Origin: an uncultured Eubacteriales bacterium
GTDB taxonomy: Bacteria > Bacillota_A > Clostridia > Oscillospirales > Oscillospiraceae
NCBI GenBank assembly: GCA_900319835.1
Contig: ONPY01000002.1
Coordinates: 9,225 to 73,224 of the forward strand
Direction of reading: 5' to 3'
DNA length: 64,000 nucleotides
The translations under genes were made by a program, and so were the position numbers. Shown piece after piece: positions 1-8,455 of this stretch; position 1 is the first letter of the stretch, and each line of letters opens with the position of its first letter. The notes under the pieces were generated by a model that was given only the letters and a program-made list of their open reading frames with translations, was not told where the DNA came from and did not search any database.

Positions 1-499
1 CCACGTCCAGACGGCCCAGACGCATGAAGCAGGGACCGTCATAGGCGGCAATGGCCTTGGTGACCAGCTTGGTCTCGTTTGCGTCGCAGGGGGAGAGCAC
101 CATCATACCGGGAATGGCACGCATGGCGGCCAGATCCTCCAGACACTGGTGGGTGGCGCCGTCCTTGCCGACGGTGACGCCCGCATGCGTGCCGATGACC
201 TTTACATTCAGATGGGGATAGGCCAGGGAGTTGCGGATCTGCTCGAAAGCGCGGCCCGCGGTGAACATGGCAAAGGAGTTGACAAAGACAGTCTTGCCGC
301 AGGCGGCGAGTCCCGCCGCCATGCCCACCATGTTGGCCTCCGCGATGCCGACGTTGAAGGAACGCTCGGGATAGAGCGCGCCGAATTTTTCCGTTCGGGT
401 GCAGCACTGGAGATCCGCGTCGAGCACAACGATGCGCTCATCGCCGCCGATCTCAGCCAGGGCCTCGCCATAGGCGGTACGGGTGGAGATCTTATTCAT
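1..499 (-). CDS. Transketolase C-terminal subunit, partial (3' end beyond window)
   Basis: This is the second half of a split transketolase (EC 2.2.1.1), holding the pyrimidine-binding and C-terminal regions and acting with the N-terminal subunit encoded just upstream. The protein starts MNKISTRTAYGEALAEIG and carries the typical stretches VLDADL, FNVGIAEANMVGMAAGLA and THAGVTVGKDGATHQCLEDLA. About 166 residues are visible; the gene runs off the left edge. The ATG overlaps the stop codon of the upstream half by 8 bp, so the subunits are translationally coupled. Split transketolases are common in Clostridia, where they make pentoses from glycolytic intermediates. A related split TPP enzyme cannot be fully excluded from a partial sequence. 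Confidence 0.9.
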   Translation of the reverse strand, partial: MNKISTRTAYGEALAEIGGDERIVVLDADLQCCTRTEKFGALYPERSFNVGIAEANMVGMAAGLAACGKTVFVNSFAMFTAGRAFEQIRNSLAYPHLNVKVIGTHAGVTVGKDGATHQCLEDLAAMRAIPGMMVLSPCDANETKLVTKAIAAYDGPCFMRLGRLDV

Positions 500-1364
500 A
501 CTTTGCAGCCTCCTTTTCACAGACCTCGAGCGCGGCGTCCAGCTCCGCTGCGGCGAGTGCGTACTGTTCAGCGTCAGGGTCGTTTCCGTGCCAGGCGCAG
601 CTGTTCTCCATGAAGGAGACACCCTTGCCCTTGGTGGTCTTTGCCACGATCACGCTGGGCTTGCCCTTGCAGGCCTTGGCCTGCTCCAGCGCGTCGTGGA
701 TGGCGGACACGTCGTGCCCGTCGCAGCAGATCACGTTCCAGCCAAAGTCTTCAAACTTTTTGTCGATGGGATAGGGGGACATGATCTCCTCGATGGTGCC
801 GTCAATTTGAATGTTGTTGTTGTCGACAATGGCGCAGAGATTGTCCAGGTGGAAATTGCCGGCGGACATGGCGGCCTCCCAGACCTGGCCCTCCTGAATT
901 TCGCCGTCGCCCAGGATGGCGTAGACCCGATAGTCCTTCTTGTCCAGTTTTCCCGCCAGGGCCATGCCCACGGCGGCGGAGATCCCCTGGCCCAGAGAGC
1001 CGGTGGACATGTCCACACCCTTGACGTGGTGCATCTCGGCATGGCCGGACATGTGATAGCGGATATCACGGAACTGGCTCAGTTCCTCCACCGGGAAAAA
1101 GCCCCGCAGGGCCAGGGCGGAGTAGAGCGCCGGGGTGCAGTGCCCTTTGCTGAGTACCAGCCGATCCCGGTCCGGCCAGCGGGGGGCGTTGACGTCGATG
1201 CGCATCTCATGGAAATACAGCACCGCCAGGATCTCACACAGTGAGAAAGAGCCGCCGATATGCCCGGAGGTCGCGCGGTAGACCATCTCCAGAGCGCTGC
1301 GCCGGATTTTGGCGGCTGTCAGATTGTATTGTGCAATTTCTTTTTTGGAAAGCAGAGCTTCCAT
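492..1364 (-). CDS. Transketolase N-terminal subunit
   Basis: Thiamine-diphosphate-binding half of a split transketolase, 290 residues, cytoplasmic. The TPP motif is visible as GDGE at about residue 152 followed some 30 residues later by DNNN; STGSLGQG around 120-127 is also typical. The start MEALLSKKEIAQYN is chosen because AGGAGG sits 7 bases upstream, whereas the open frame extends further without a binding site. It overlaps the C-terminal subunit gene by 8 bp and is the first gene of a leftward unit with a TATAAT-type promoter upstream. Its role is two-carbon transfer in the non-oxidative pentose phosphate pathway. Confidence 0.93.
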   Translation of the reverse strand: MEALLSKKEIAQYNLTAAKIRRSALEMVYRATSGHIGGSFSLCEILAVLYFHEMRIDVNAPRWPDRDRLVLSKGHCTPALYSALALRGFFPVEELSQFRDIRYHMSGHAEMHHVKGVDMSTGSLGQGISAAVGMALAGKLDKKDYRVYAILGDGEIQEGQVWEAAMSAGNFHLDNLCAIVDNNNIQIDGTIEEIMSPYPIDKKFEDFGWNVICCDGHDVSAIHDALEQAKACKGKPSVIVAKTTKGKGVSFMENSCAWHGNDPDAEQYALAAAELDAALEVCEKEAAKYE

Positions 1365-1775
1365 TTGAAAAGCACCTCCTTGTCTGAGGAATGGGCGCGC
1401 GGGAAAACCCGCGGAGCCGCTACCATTATATCTATGGAACCACAAAAAACAAAGAGCGAGATCGTGACGAAATTGATTTTTGTCAGAAAACAACAAAAAC
1501 GCAACTCGCTATTCATGCAATGCGACAAAAACGCATTCGCCGTTGGAATGAAAGCACAAAATGAAACGCAACAAATTGAACGAAATGCACAAATAAAAAC
1601 CGAGAAAAGTCCTGTAAAACCGCCGAAAACGCCATCTTCCACAAAAAACACAGCGCGGGAAACGGTCAAAAACAGGCAAAATCGGGCTTGACAAAGAGGG
1701 GCATTTTTGATTAACTATACCCATAAGCATGAAAAATGCTCGGTATCAAAACAAAATGAAGAAAGGAAAACTGCT
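1365..1775. promoter_or_regulatory. Divergent regulatory region, transketolase / branched-chain amino acid transporter
   Basis: This 411-base gap is richer in A+T than its neighbours and holds no credible gene. Leftward, TATAAT (1425-1430, minus strand) lies 17 bases from TTTGTT (1448-1453) and would serve transketolase. Rightward, TTGACA (1688-1693) is followed 17 bases later by TTAACT (1711-1716) and would serve the binding-protein gene. A perfect inverted repeat AATGCG-N7-CGCATT lies at 1519-1537 between the two and could be an operator. The promoters are consensus reading only. Confidence 0.5.
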
Positions 1776-2987
1776 ATGAAAAAGATTCTTGCACTCGTTC
1801 TCGCAATGATCATGGTCTTCGCGCTGGCCGCCTGTGGCCAGCAGGCCGCTCCTGCTGCTGCTCCTGCCGGCGACGCTGCTCCCGCTGCGGCCCCTGCCGC
1901 TGAAGCGGACGTCATCAAGATCGGCTACGTCTCCGACCTGACCGGCGGCACCGCCCTGTGGGGCAATGCCGGTAAGTACGGCGCTGAGATGGCCGTTGAG
2001 GAAATCAACGCTGCCGGCGGCGTCCTGGGCGGCAAGATGCTCGAGCTGGTCGCTATGGACGGCAAGGGCGAGGCTGCTGACTCCGTCAACGCTCTGCGCA
2101 AGCTGATCACCGACGAGCACATCGTCGCTGAGATCGGCACCAACTTCTCCTCCTGCAACATCCCCATGGCCGCTGTCGCTGACGAGATGAAGGTTCCCAT
2201 CATCGGCACCGCCGCCTCCAACGAGCTCGTCACCGTCGACGAGAACGGCAAGCTGCACCCCTACTCCTTCCGTATGTGCTTCATTGACTCCTACCTCGGC
2301 ACCGTCATGGGCAACTACGCCACCAAGAACCTGGGCTTCACCAAGGCCGCTCTGTTCACTGTCGCCGGCAACACCAACTCTGAGTCCGTCGGCGCTTTCG
2401 TGAAGGACGCTTTCGTCGCCAACGGCGGCACCATCGTCTCCGAGGAGCAGTGCCAGGAAGCTGACGTGGACTTCCGCGCTCAGCTGGCCAACATCAAGAA
2501 GGCTGACCCCGAGGTCATCTTCGTTATGATGAACGACTACGCCAAGAACGCCACCTTTGCCAAGCAGGCCCGCGAGATGGGCATCGATTGCCTGCTGATG
2601 GGCCATGACGGTTGGGACTCCCAGCAGCTGGCTGCCGAGGCGCAGGGCGCTCTGGAAGGCTGCAAGTACGTCTCCCGTATCGGCTTCTCCAAGCCCGAAG
2701 CCAAGGAGTTCGGCGAGAAGGTCGCTGCCAAGTACAACATCGGCATGGAGGCTGAGTGCCTCTTCGGCTGGGACGGTGTGCACTGGGTCGTTGACGCCAT
2801 CGAGCGTGCCGGCTCCGCCGATCCCACCGCCATCCGCGATGCTCTCGAGAGCACTGACGTGTTCGAGGGCCTGATCGGCACCCTAGTGATGGATCCCGCC
2901 ACCCACAACCCCGCGATGGCCTGCGCCATCTACGAGTGCCACGGCGACGCTTTCGAGTACCTCGAAACTGTTGAGGCCGTCCAGTAA
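1776..2987 (+). CDS. Branched-chain amino acid ABC transporter substrate-binding lipoprotein (LivJ/LivK-like)
   Basis: Extracytoplasmic solute-binding lipoprotein of 403 residues. The signal peptide MKKILALVLAMIMVFALAAC ends in a lipobox with Cys20, followed by an Ala/Pro-rich linker to about residue 43. The mature domain begins VIKIGYVSDLTGGTALWGNA, the type I periplasmic-binding fold of LivJ (Peripla_BP_6). The start ATG is preceded by GAAAGGAAA. LivH, LivM, LivG and LivF follow, so this is the receptor of a high-affinity leucine/isoleucine/valine-type importer. The exact ligand cannot be read from sequence; related proteins bind other amino acids or amides. A hairpin follows the stop, as is usual for abundantly made binding proteins. 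Confidence 0.92.
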   Translation: MKKILALVLAMIMVFALAACGQQAAPAAAPAGDAAPAAAPAAEADVIKIGYVSDLTGGTALWGNAGKYGAEMAVEEINAAGGVLGGKMLELVAMDGKGEAADSVNALRKLITDEHIVAEIGTNFSSCNIPMAAVADEMKVPIIGTAASNELVTVDENGKLHPYSFRMCFIDSYLGTVMGNYATKNLGFTKAALFTVAGNTNSESVGAFVKDAFVANGGTIVSEEQCQEADVDFRAQLANIKKADPEVIFVMMNDYAKNATFAKQAREMGIDCLLMGHDGWDSQQLAAEAQGALEGCKYVSRIGFSKPEAKEFGEKVAAKYNIGMEAECLFGWDGVHWVVDAIERAGSADPTAIRDALESTDVFEGLIGTLVMDPATHNPAMACAIYECHGDAFEYLETVEAVQ

Positions 2988-3008
2988 CAATCAGCATAGG
3001 TTCCCAAT

Positions 3009-3040
3009 GGGGGAGGATTTGATCCTCCCCCTCGTTTTAT
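3009..3040 (+). terminator. Hairpin between binding-protein gene and livH
   Basis: A perfect 10-bp stem (GGGGGAGGAT / ATCCTCCCCC, loop TTG) is followed by CTCGTTTTAT. The T-run is weak and displaced, so it probably acts as a leaky terminator or 3' stabiliser that keeps binding-protein mRNA above permease mRNA. Confidence 0.55.
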
Positions 3041-3066
3041 AGAAAGGATATAGGAGAGAAAGTACC

Positions 3067-3939
3067 ATGCTTCTGCAACAGCTTATTACGGGAATTTCCA
3101 TCGGCGGCATCTACGCGCTGCTGGCCACCGGTTATTCCCTGATTTACAGTCTGCTGGACTTCTCCAACTGGTCGCACGGCGAGTTCGCCATGATCGGCGC
3201 ATATGTTGCCATCGTCTTTTCCAACATGCTTGGCACCCCGTTCATCATCGCGGCGATTGCCGGCGTCCTGGGCGGCGCCGCCGTCAGCTTCCTGTCCGAG
3301 CGCGTGGCTTACCGCCGCATCCGCTCCAACGGCGCACCCAACATGTTCCTGATGATCGCGGCCATGGGCCTGTCCAACGTCTTCCAGCAGGCGGCCAACC
3401 TGATCTTCACCGGTCAGTACCGCTCCTACAGCTTTAAGCTCCCCGTCTCCACCATTCAGGTGGGCCAGGCCTATATCGGCGTCCTGGATCTGATCAGCCT
3501 GGGCATCACCGCGGTGATCCTGGTGATCCTGATGTACCTGATCAACAAGACCAAGTTCGGTCTGGACGTCCGCGCCATCGCCTGCAACCAGAAAGCGGCG
3601 CGCGTGCTCGGCATCCGCGTCGACCAGTCCATTGCCACGGTGTTCCTGCTGGCCGGCTCCCTGGCCGGTACCGCGGGCATCCTCTACGGCATGAAGTACA
3701 ATGTCTTCCCCACCATGGGCAACGTGGGCCTGAAGGCCTTCATCGCCTCCGTCATCGGCGGTCTGGGCAGCGTGCCCGGCGCCATCGTGGGCGCTGTCCT
3801 TCTCGGTGTTCTGGAGACTCTGGTTTCCGCTTACATCAGCTCCAGCCTGCGCGATTTCTTCTCCTTCGCGCTGCTGATCGTGCTCCTGCTGGTCAAGCCG
3901 AGCGGCCTGTTCGGCGTGGACGTGCAGGACAAGGCATAA
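3067..3939 (+). CDS. livH: Branched-chain amino acid ABC transporter permease LivH
   Basis: Integral membrane permease of 290 residues with about eight hydrophobic segments. It begins MLLQQLITGISIGGIYALLA, the hallmark LivH start, and contains the conserved stretch ACNQKAARVLGIRVDQ on the cytoplasmic loop that contacts the ATPases. It ends LVKPSGLFG as LivH family members do. AGGAGA precedes the ATG. It pairs with LivM to form the channel of the importer in the same operon. Confidence 0.94.
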   Translation: MLLQQLITGISIGGIYALLATGYSLIYSLLDFSNWSHGEFAMIGAYVAIVFSNMLGTPFIIAAIAGVLGGAAVSFLSERVAYRRIRSNGAPNMFLMIAAMGLSNVFQQAANLIFTGQYRSYSFKLPVSTIQVGQAYIGVLDLISLGITAVILVILMYLINKTKFGLDVRAIACNQKAARVLGIRVDQSIATVFLLAGSLAGTAGILYGMKYNVFPTMGNVGLKAFIASVIGGLGSVPGAIVGAVLLGVLETLVSAYISSSLRDFFSFALLIVLLLVKPSGLFGVDVQDKA

Positions 3940-3954
3940 AGGAGGCACTGCTTT

Positions 3955-4893
3955 ATGGTACAGGTATTTAACAGCATAAACAATGCTTTCTGCAGCTTCC
4001 TCGGCATCAACAGCTACGTCCAGGGCGTTATCGTCCTGATGTGCGTCAACATCATCGCGGTGCTGGGCATGTCTGTCCTGACGGGCTTCACCCGCCTCTT
4101 CTCCTTTGGCAACGCGGGCTTCATGTCCATCGGTGCCTACGCCGTCGCCATCCTGACGGTGCGCTACCATGTCAACTTCCTCATCGCCATCGTGCTGGGC
4201 TCTGCTTTTGCGGGTCTGGTGGCCTGGCTGCTGGGCTCCATCACGCTCAAGCTCCACGGTGACTATTTCCTGATCACCTGTCTTGGCTTTGGCGAATGTG
4301 TACGTGTGCTGTTCAACTATACGAAGAAGCTCACCGGCGGTTCCGCCGGTTTCCCCGGCATCCCCAATTACTCCAACATGCTCTTTGCCATCATTTGCGC
4401 AGTGCTGGCGTTCTTCATCGCCTGGCGTTTCATCCACTCCAAGTACGGCCGCAACCTCACCTCCATCCGAGAGAACGAGCTGGCGGCTGAAGCGGTCGGC
4501 ATCAATGCTTTTCGCTACAAGAGGATGAGCTTCACCTTCTCCGCCATCTACGCCGGCTGGGCCGGCGCCCTCTACGGTGGCTATCTGATGTACATCGTGC
4601 CCGCAAGCTTCAACCTGGCCAAGAGCTGCGAACTGATCACCACCACGGTTATCGGCGGTCTGGGCTCTCTGACCGGTTCTCTGCTGGGTGCCATCATCGT
4701 TACCCTGCTGCCCGAGATCTTTCGCTCCCTGTCCAACTACCGTATGCTCTTCTACGGCATGGCGGTGGTGCTGATCATCATGTTCAAGCCCAGCGGCCTG
4801 TACGGCTATAAGGAGTTCTCGCTCAAGCGCTGCATCGCCGGCATCAAGAAGCTCTTCGGCGGCAAGAAGGCCGGGAAGGAGGCAGAGGTATGA
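3955..4893 (+). CDS. livM: Branched-chain amino acid ABC transporter permease LivM
   Basis: Second membrane permease, 312 residues, with multiple transmembrane segments. Family features are GLTRLFSFGNAGFMSIGAYA-like text near the N-terminus (here TGFTRLFSFGNAGFMSIGAY), the loop SIRENELAAEAVGINAFRYK and the terminal IMFKPSGLYG. AAAGGAGG lies 9 bases before the ATG, 15 bases after livH. Its last codons overlap livG by 4 bp (ATGA), showing translational coupling within the importer operon. The basic C-terminal tail rich in Lys/Gly is longer than the bare family core. Confidence 0.94.
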   Translation: MVQVFNSINNAFCSFLGINSYVQGVIVLMCVNIIAVLGMSVLTGFTRLFSFGNAGFMSIGAYAVAILTVRYHVNFLIAIVLGSAFAGLVAWLLGSITLKLHGDYFLITCLGFGECVRVLFNYTKKLTGGSAGFPGIPNYSNMLFAIICAVLAFFIAWRFIHSKYGRNLTSIRENELAAEAVGINAFRYKRMSFTFSAIYAGWAGALYGGYLMYIVPASFNLAKSCELITTTVIGGLGSLTGSLLGAIIVTLLPEIFRSLSNYRMLFYGMAVVLIIMFKPSGLYGYKEFSLKRCIAGIKKLFGGKKAGKEAEV

Positions 4894-5672
4894 GCAACGA
4901 AAACAATGTCCCTGTGCTTGAAATGCAGAATGTGGAGAAGCACTTCGGCGGTGTCCACGCCATCGACAACTTCTCCGTCAAGATCGAGCACGGCCGGATC
5001 CACGGTCTGATCGGCCCCAACGGCGCCGGCAAGACCACCATCTTCAACAACATCACCGGCATCTACGCCCCCAACGCCGGCAAGATCCTCTTCATGGGCC
5101 AGGACATCACCGGTTCCTCTCCCCATAGAGTCGCTCAGCTCGGCATCGGCCGTACCTTCCAGAACATCCGTCTGTTCTCCAACCTCTCTGTCATGGAAAA
5201 CGTCATCATCGCCAGCAACATGGACGCCACCTACAACATGCCACAGGCGCTGCTGCACACCAAGAAGTACAAGGAGCGCGAGCAGCACCTGCAGGACAAG
5301 GCCATGGGTCTGCTGGAGATCGTGGGTCTGCAGGACAAGGCCGGCGAGCGTGCCAACTCCCTGCCCTACGGCCACCAGAGAAAGCTGGAGATCGCCCGCG
5401 CCATGGCACTGGAGCCCAAGCTCCTGCTGCTGGACGAGCCGGCTGCCGGCATGAACGCGGACGAGTCCCTGGAACTGGTTGACTTCGTGCGCGAGATCCG
5501 CGACCGCTTCGACATCACCATCCTGATGATTGAGCACCACATGGACGTGGTCACCAATCTCTGCGATTACTGCACGGTGCTCAACTTCGGCAAGACCATC
5601 GCCGTCGGCACGCCCGCCGAGGTCAAGAGCGATCCCGAAGTGATCCGCGCGTATCTGGGAGGGAATGAATAA
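4890..5672 (+). CDS. livG: Branched-chain amino acid ABC transporter ATP-binding protein LivG
   Basis: Cytoplasmic ATPase of 260 residues. Walker A GPNGAGKTT is at about residues 42-50, the signature region reads LPYGHQRKLEIARAMA, Walker B is LLLLDEPAAGMN, and the switch histidine lies in MIEHHMD. The Leu-Pro variant of the signature is typical of LivG. It overlaps livM by 4 bp and livF by 1 bp (TAATG). With LivF it powers amino acid uptake. Confidence 0.95.
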   Translation: MSNENNVPVLEMQNVEKHFGGVHAIDNFSVKIEHGRIHGLIGPNGAGKTTIFNNITGIYAPNAGKILFMGQDITGSSPHRVAQLGIGRTFQNIRLFSNLSVMENVIIASNMDATYNMPQALLHTKKYKEREQHLQDKAMGLLEIVGLQDKAGERANSLPYGHQRKLEIARAMALEPKLLLLDEPAAGMNADESLELVDFVREIRDRFDITILMIEHHMDVVTNLCDYCTVLNFGKTIAVGTPAEVKSDPEVIRAYLGGNE

Positions 5673-6382
5673 TGGCAGCGATACTGAAGATTGAAAACCT
5701 GAAAGCGGCTTACGGCGGCATTCATGCCCTCCGCGGCGTCTCCCTCGAGGTTGAGGAAGGCGAGATCGTCTCCGTCCTGGGCGCCAACGGCGCCGGCAAA
5801 TCCACGCTGCTCAAGTGCATCTCCGCTGTCATGAAGCGCACGGACGGCACCATTGAGTTCATGGGCAAGCCCATCTCCAACAAGCCCCATGAGATCGTGG
5901 AGTCCGGCCTGGTCCAGGTTCCCGAAGCCCGGCAGATTTTTGCCAAGCTCACCGTGGCGGAAAACCTCCGCGTCGGCGTGGGCACCCGCAAGGATACCGA
6001 GGGCATCAAGCGCGACTATGAGCGCGTGTACGCCATGTTCCCCCGCCTCAAGGAGCGCGAAAAGCAGTACGGCGGTCTCCTCTCCGGCGGCGAGCAGCAG
6101 ATGCTGGCCATCGCCCGCGGCATCATGGCCAACCCCAAGCTCATGATGTTTGACGAGCCGTCCCTGGGCCTGGCCCCCGTGATCGTCTCCCAGATGTTTG
6201 AGATCATCAAGGAGATCAACAACGACGGCTGCTCCATCCTTCTGATCGAACAGAACGCCAACAAGGCCCTGCAGATTTCCGACCATGCCTACATCATGCA
6301 GACCGGCGAGGTCGTGCGTTACGGCACCGGCGCGGAGCTGCTGGCGGATGACACCCTCAGCGCCGCCTATCTCGGCAACTGA
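5672..6382 (+). CDS. livF: Branched-chain amino acid ABC transporter ATP-binding protein LivF
   Basis: Second ATPase of the importer, 236 residues. Walker A GANGAGKST lies at about 37-45, the signature is LSGGEQQMLAIARG, Walker B LMMFDEPSLGLAP, and the switch His is replaced by Gln-Asn in LLIEQNANKAL as usual in LivF. Its ATG overlaps the livG stop by one base. It is the last gene of the operon and is followed by a strong terminator. Confidence 0.95.
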   Translation: MAAILKIENLKAAYGGIHALRGVSLEVEEGEIVSVLGANGAGKSTLLKCISAVMKRTDGTIEFMGKPISNKPHEIVESGLVQVPEARQIFAKLTVAENLRVGVGTRKDTEGIKRDYERVYAMFPRLKEREKQYGGLLSGGEQQMLAIARGIMANPKLMMFDEPSLGLAPVIVSQMFEIIKEINNDGCSILLIEQNANKALQISDHAYIMQTGEVVRYGTGAELLADDTLSAAYLGN

Positions 6383-6401
6383 GCGACAAACAAAACACAG
6401 A

Positions 6402-6434
6402 AAAAATCCCGGTCTTTTGACCGGGATTTTTCTT
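6402..6434 (+). terminator. Rho-independent terminator after livF
   Basis: Stem AAAAATCCCGG / CCGGGATTTTT with an 8-base loop, followed by TCTTTG. The A-rich left arm makes it work in both directions, so it also insulates the convergent coat-F-like genes. Confidence 0.9.
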
Positions 6435-6461
6435 TGCCGGGACTCCGGCACTCTTTTACGC

Positions 6462-6713
6462 TCAGCAGCAGGCGTTGGAGAACTTGTTCTTGACCTGCTG
6501 GAGCTGCTGGGCGGGCGCCGTGTCGGAGGGATACCAGCCGTGATCGGCCATGGCGGCGTAGACACCGCTCTGCATGCCGATGGCGTCGTTGAGAGCGCTG
6601 CTGAAGGCCTCGTGCACCTTGGGAGTGGCGGACTCGATGGAGCCGTGCAGATACAGATCACAGACGCCCTTGGCGGTCAGGAGGATGCCCTCCATGATTT
6701 CCTTGTCGTTCAT
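6462..6713 (-). CDS. Coat F-like small protein (spore coat CotF family)
   Basis: 83-residue protein, MNDKEIMEGILLTAKGVCDL, with a mostly helical pattern and the coat-F-type segment HEAFSSALNDAIGMQSGVYAAM followed by a DHGWYPSD motif. This matches the C-terminal half of the CotF/ferritin-like coat protein family, whose members are made late in sporulation and associate with the spore coat. GGAGGAGAA precedes the ATG. A second small gene of the same kind lies immediately upstream, 12 bases away, so the pair forms one unit. A spore location is family knowledge; function is otherwise unknown. Confidence 0.75.
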   Translation of the reverse strand: MNDKEIMEGILLTAKGVCDLYLHGSIESATPKVHEAFSSALNDAIGMQSGVYAAMADHGWYPSDTAPAQQLQQVKNKFSNACC

Positions 6714-6725
6714 GTCTTCTCCTCC

Positions 6726-6899
6726 TTAGACCAGATTGTAGAACTTGGTAAAGAGATTGCGATTGGTGTTGACCAGCGCCTGGGCCTGGGAGCGCAGGGC
6801 GGGATCGGTGAGAGTGTTGGCGGCTTCCTGGCACTGCTTGACCATAAATTCGGCGTGGCCCAGCGCGTCCTCCACATAGAGCAGTTCTTTGGGACTCAT
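6726..6899 (-). CDS. Small coat F-like protein, partner of the downstream gene
   Basis: 57-residue ORF starting MSPKELLYVEDALGHAEFMV and ending NRNLFTKFYNLV. AGAAAGGAAG sits upstream of the ATG. It resembles the short ferritin-like helical proteins that precede CotF-like genes in Clostridia, with a likely helical pair (residues 4-27 and 32-54). It is 12 bases upstream of the 83-residue coat-F-like gene. Likely a spore coat or spore-associated protein; the assignment rests on composition and context. Confidence 0.65.
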   Translation of the reverse strand: MSPKELLYVEDALGHAEFMVKQCQEAANTLTDPALRSQAQALVNTNRNLFTKFYNLV

Positions 6900-6995
6900 G
6901 TGTGTGCTTCCTTTCTGATTGAAAATGGCAGCGTTGCTGCAGGTCTAGTTTGTGCGGAAGTGACCGCGATACACCCGGCAAAAGCTGTCTGCGCC

Positions 6996-7018
6996 AAAAA
7001 GCGGCCGTATGCGGCCGC
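6996..7018 (-). terminator. Terminator (second of two) after the gtrA transcript
   Basis: On the minus strand GCGGCCG-CATA-CGGCCGC is followed by TTTTT. It lies just beyond another hairpin, so read-through from the glycosylation cassette into the coat genes is blocked twice. Confidence 0.8.
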
Positions 7019-7024
7019 TGGAAA

Positions 7025-7063
7025 TTTTTTAAATAACAACCCCGGCACCGTGAGGTGCCGGGG
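7025..7063 (-). terminator. Terminator after gtrA
   Basis: Perfect 10-bp stem CCCCGGCACC / GGTGCCGGGG with a 4-base loop, followed on the minus strand by TTGTTATTTAAAAAATTT. It ends 12 bases below the gtrA-like stop codon. Confidence 0.8.
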
Positions 7064-7075
7064 CTTGGAACGCGT

Positions 7076-7516
7076 TTAAGCGTCTTTTTTCTTTTTAAAT
7101 ACAAAGAGCTTGCTGAATACGTAATTGCCGATGACCACGAGAACCGCGGAGATGAAGGTCGCCACATAGAGGTTGATGCCCAGCACATTGCCCAGCAGCT
7201 GCATCACCGCCCAATCCAGCGCCAGCGTGGCGAGACGGGAGGTCACGAAGCCGGAGGCCTCGGCGAGAATGTTGGGGTTCCTGCTCTGAAAGACCCACTT
7301 GCGGTTGGTGGGATAGGCGAAGGCCACGCCCGCCACCCAGTTGACCACGGACAGCACCGTGTTCTGCAGAGAAGTGGGGTGGGTGGTACCGGCGTAGAAG
7401 AGGAAATTCCAGAGGAACTTGGCACCCCACGCGACCACTGTGGTCAGCCCGCCGACGATGAGATACACCAGGATCTCCCGGTGCTTGACGCACAGGGCTT
7501 TGATTTTTTCGATCAT
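7076..7516 (-). CDS. GtrA family membrane protein
   Basis: 146-residue protein with four hydrophobic segments, typical of the GtrA/DPMS flippase family that moves polyprenyl-phosphate-linked sugars across the membrane. Family signs are LIVGGLTTVVAWGAKFLWNF in the first helix and AYPTNRKWVFQSR in the middle. The C-terminus YVFSKLFVFKKKKDA is the usual basic tail. It overlaps the upstream GT2 gene by 4 bp (ATGA), so a sugar lipid made by that transferase is the probable substrate. Confidence 0.88.
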   Translation of the reverse strand: MIEKIKALCVKHREILVYLIVGGLTTVVAWGAKFLWNFLFYAGTTHPTSLQNTVLSVVNWVAGVAFAYPTNRKWVFQSRNPNILAEASGFVTSRLATLALDWAVMQLLGNVLGINLYVATFISAVLVVIGNYVFSKLFVFKKKKDA

Positions 7517-8442
7517 TTGTCTTCTCCTTCACGACCGCAGATGCGGGAGATGATATAGCGGGGACGGCCCTTGATCTCATCGTAGATCCTGGCCAGGTAG
7601 TAGCCGATGATGCCGAGGGAGATCATCAGGAAGCTGCCGATCAGAAGCAGCAGCAAAATCACGGTGGTAAAGCCGGGCTGGGCGATGCCCATGATCTTCT
7701 GCACCAGGGAGATCACGCCGAAAACCACCGCCACGATGAGCGTCACAACGCCCATCACGGTGACCATGTGCAGCGGCACGGAGGAGAAGGAGGTGATGTT
7801 GGTGATGGCGTATTTGATCAGCGACTTGGTGGACCACTTGCTCTCACCCTCGGTGCGCTCCTGCACCCGGTAGCTGACCTCGGCCTTCCTGTAGCCCACC
7901 CAGAAGGAGAGGGCCCGGAAGAAGACGTTGCGCTCCGGAAGACGGTTGAGGGTGTCCACCACCTTGCGGTCAAGGAGCTTGAAGTCCGAGGAGGAGGCCA
8001 TGTCCATGCCGGTGGCCCGGCTGATGATGCCGTAGAAGGAGTTGGCGGCAAAGCGGTGCAGGCCGCTCTCCTCGCCGCGATCCTCCTTGATGCCCTCGAC
8101 GACCTCGTAGCCCTCTTCCCAGAGACGGTACATCTCGACGATTTTCTCGGGCGGATGCTGCAGATCGCAGTCGATCACCACCACGCAGTCACCCTTCGCG
8201 GTCTCAAGCCCGGCGAACATCGCGGACTCCTTGCCGAAGTTGCGGCTGAAATGGACGCCAACCACATGGGGATCTTCCTCGGAGCAGCGCTGGATCTCCT
8301 GCCAGGTGCCGTCCTTCGAGCCGTCGTCCACAAACAGCAGCTCGTACGCGATGCCGGCGCCGCCGAGCACCTCGGCCATGCGGCGGGTGGCCACGGCGAT
8401 CATTTTTTCCTCGTTGTACGAGGGCAGAATGACAGATAACAA
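7513..8442 (-). CDS. Glycosyltransferase family 2, polyprenyl-phosphate sugar synthase type
   Basis: 309-residue membrane-anchored transferase. It opens LSVILPSYNEE, has the FVDDGSKDGT nucleotide motif at about 38-46 and the DCD metal motif at 91-93. The C-terminal third has two transmembrane helices around 230-295, as in dolichyl/undecaprenyl-phosphate mannose or glucose synthases (GtrB/DPM1-like). The start codon is TTG with AAGGAGG upstream; no ATG fits. Together with GtrA and the GT39-type enzyme it forms a three-step module: make lipid-linked sugar, flip it, and transfer it outside. The acceptor is unknown. Confidence 0.9.
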   Translation of the reverse strand: MLSVILPSYNEEKMIAVATRRMAEVLGGAGIAYELLFVDDGSKDGTWQEIQRCSEEDPHVVGVHFSRNFGKESAMFAGLETAKGDCVVVIDCDLQHPPEKIVEMYRLWEEGYEVVEGIKEDRGEESGLHRFAANSFYGIISRATGMDMASSSDFKLLDRKVVDTLNRLPERNVFFRALSFWVGYRKAEVSYRVQERTEGESKWSTKSLIKYAITNITSFSSVPLHMVTVMGVVTLIVAVVFGVISLVQKIMGIAQPGFTTVILLLLLIGSFLMISLGIIGYYLARIYDEIKGRPRYIISRICGREGEDK

Positions 8443-8455
8443 GGGGGAAGCCTCC

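Noticed and set aside
1260..1691. 143-codon plus-strand frame across the transketolase 5' end and control region
   Set aside because: It overlaps the transketolase start and the divergent promoters and is very rich in Lys/Thr/Asn, as expected from A-rich control DNA.
6900..7000. Sigma-E/K/G-type sporulation promoter upstream of the coat-F-like pair
   Set aside because: A CATA-containing sequence is present only within a terminator palindrome; no convincing -35/-10 pair at the right distance.
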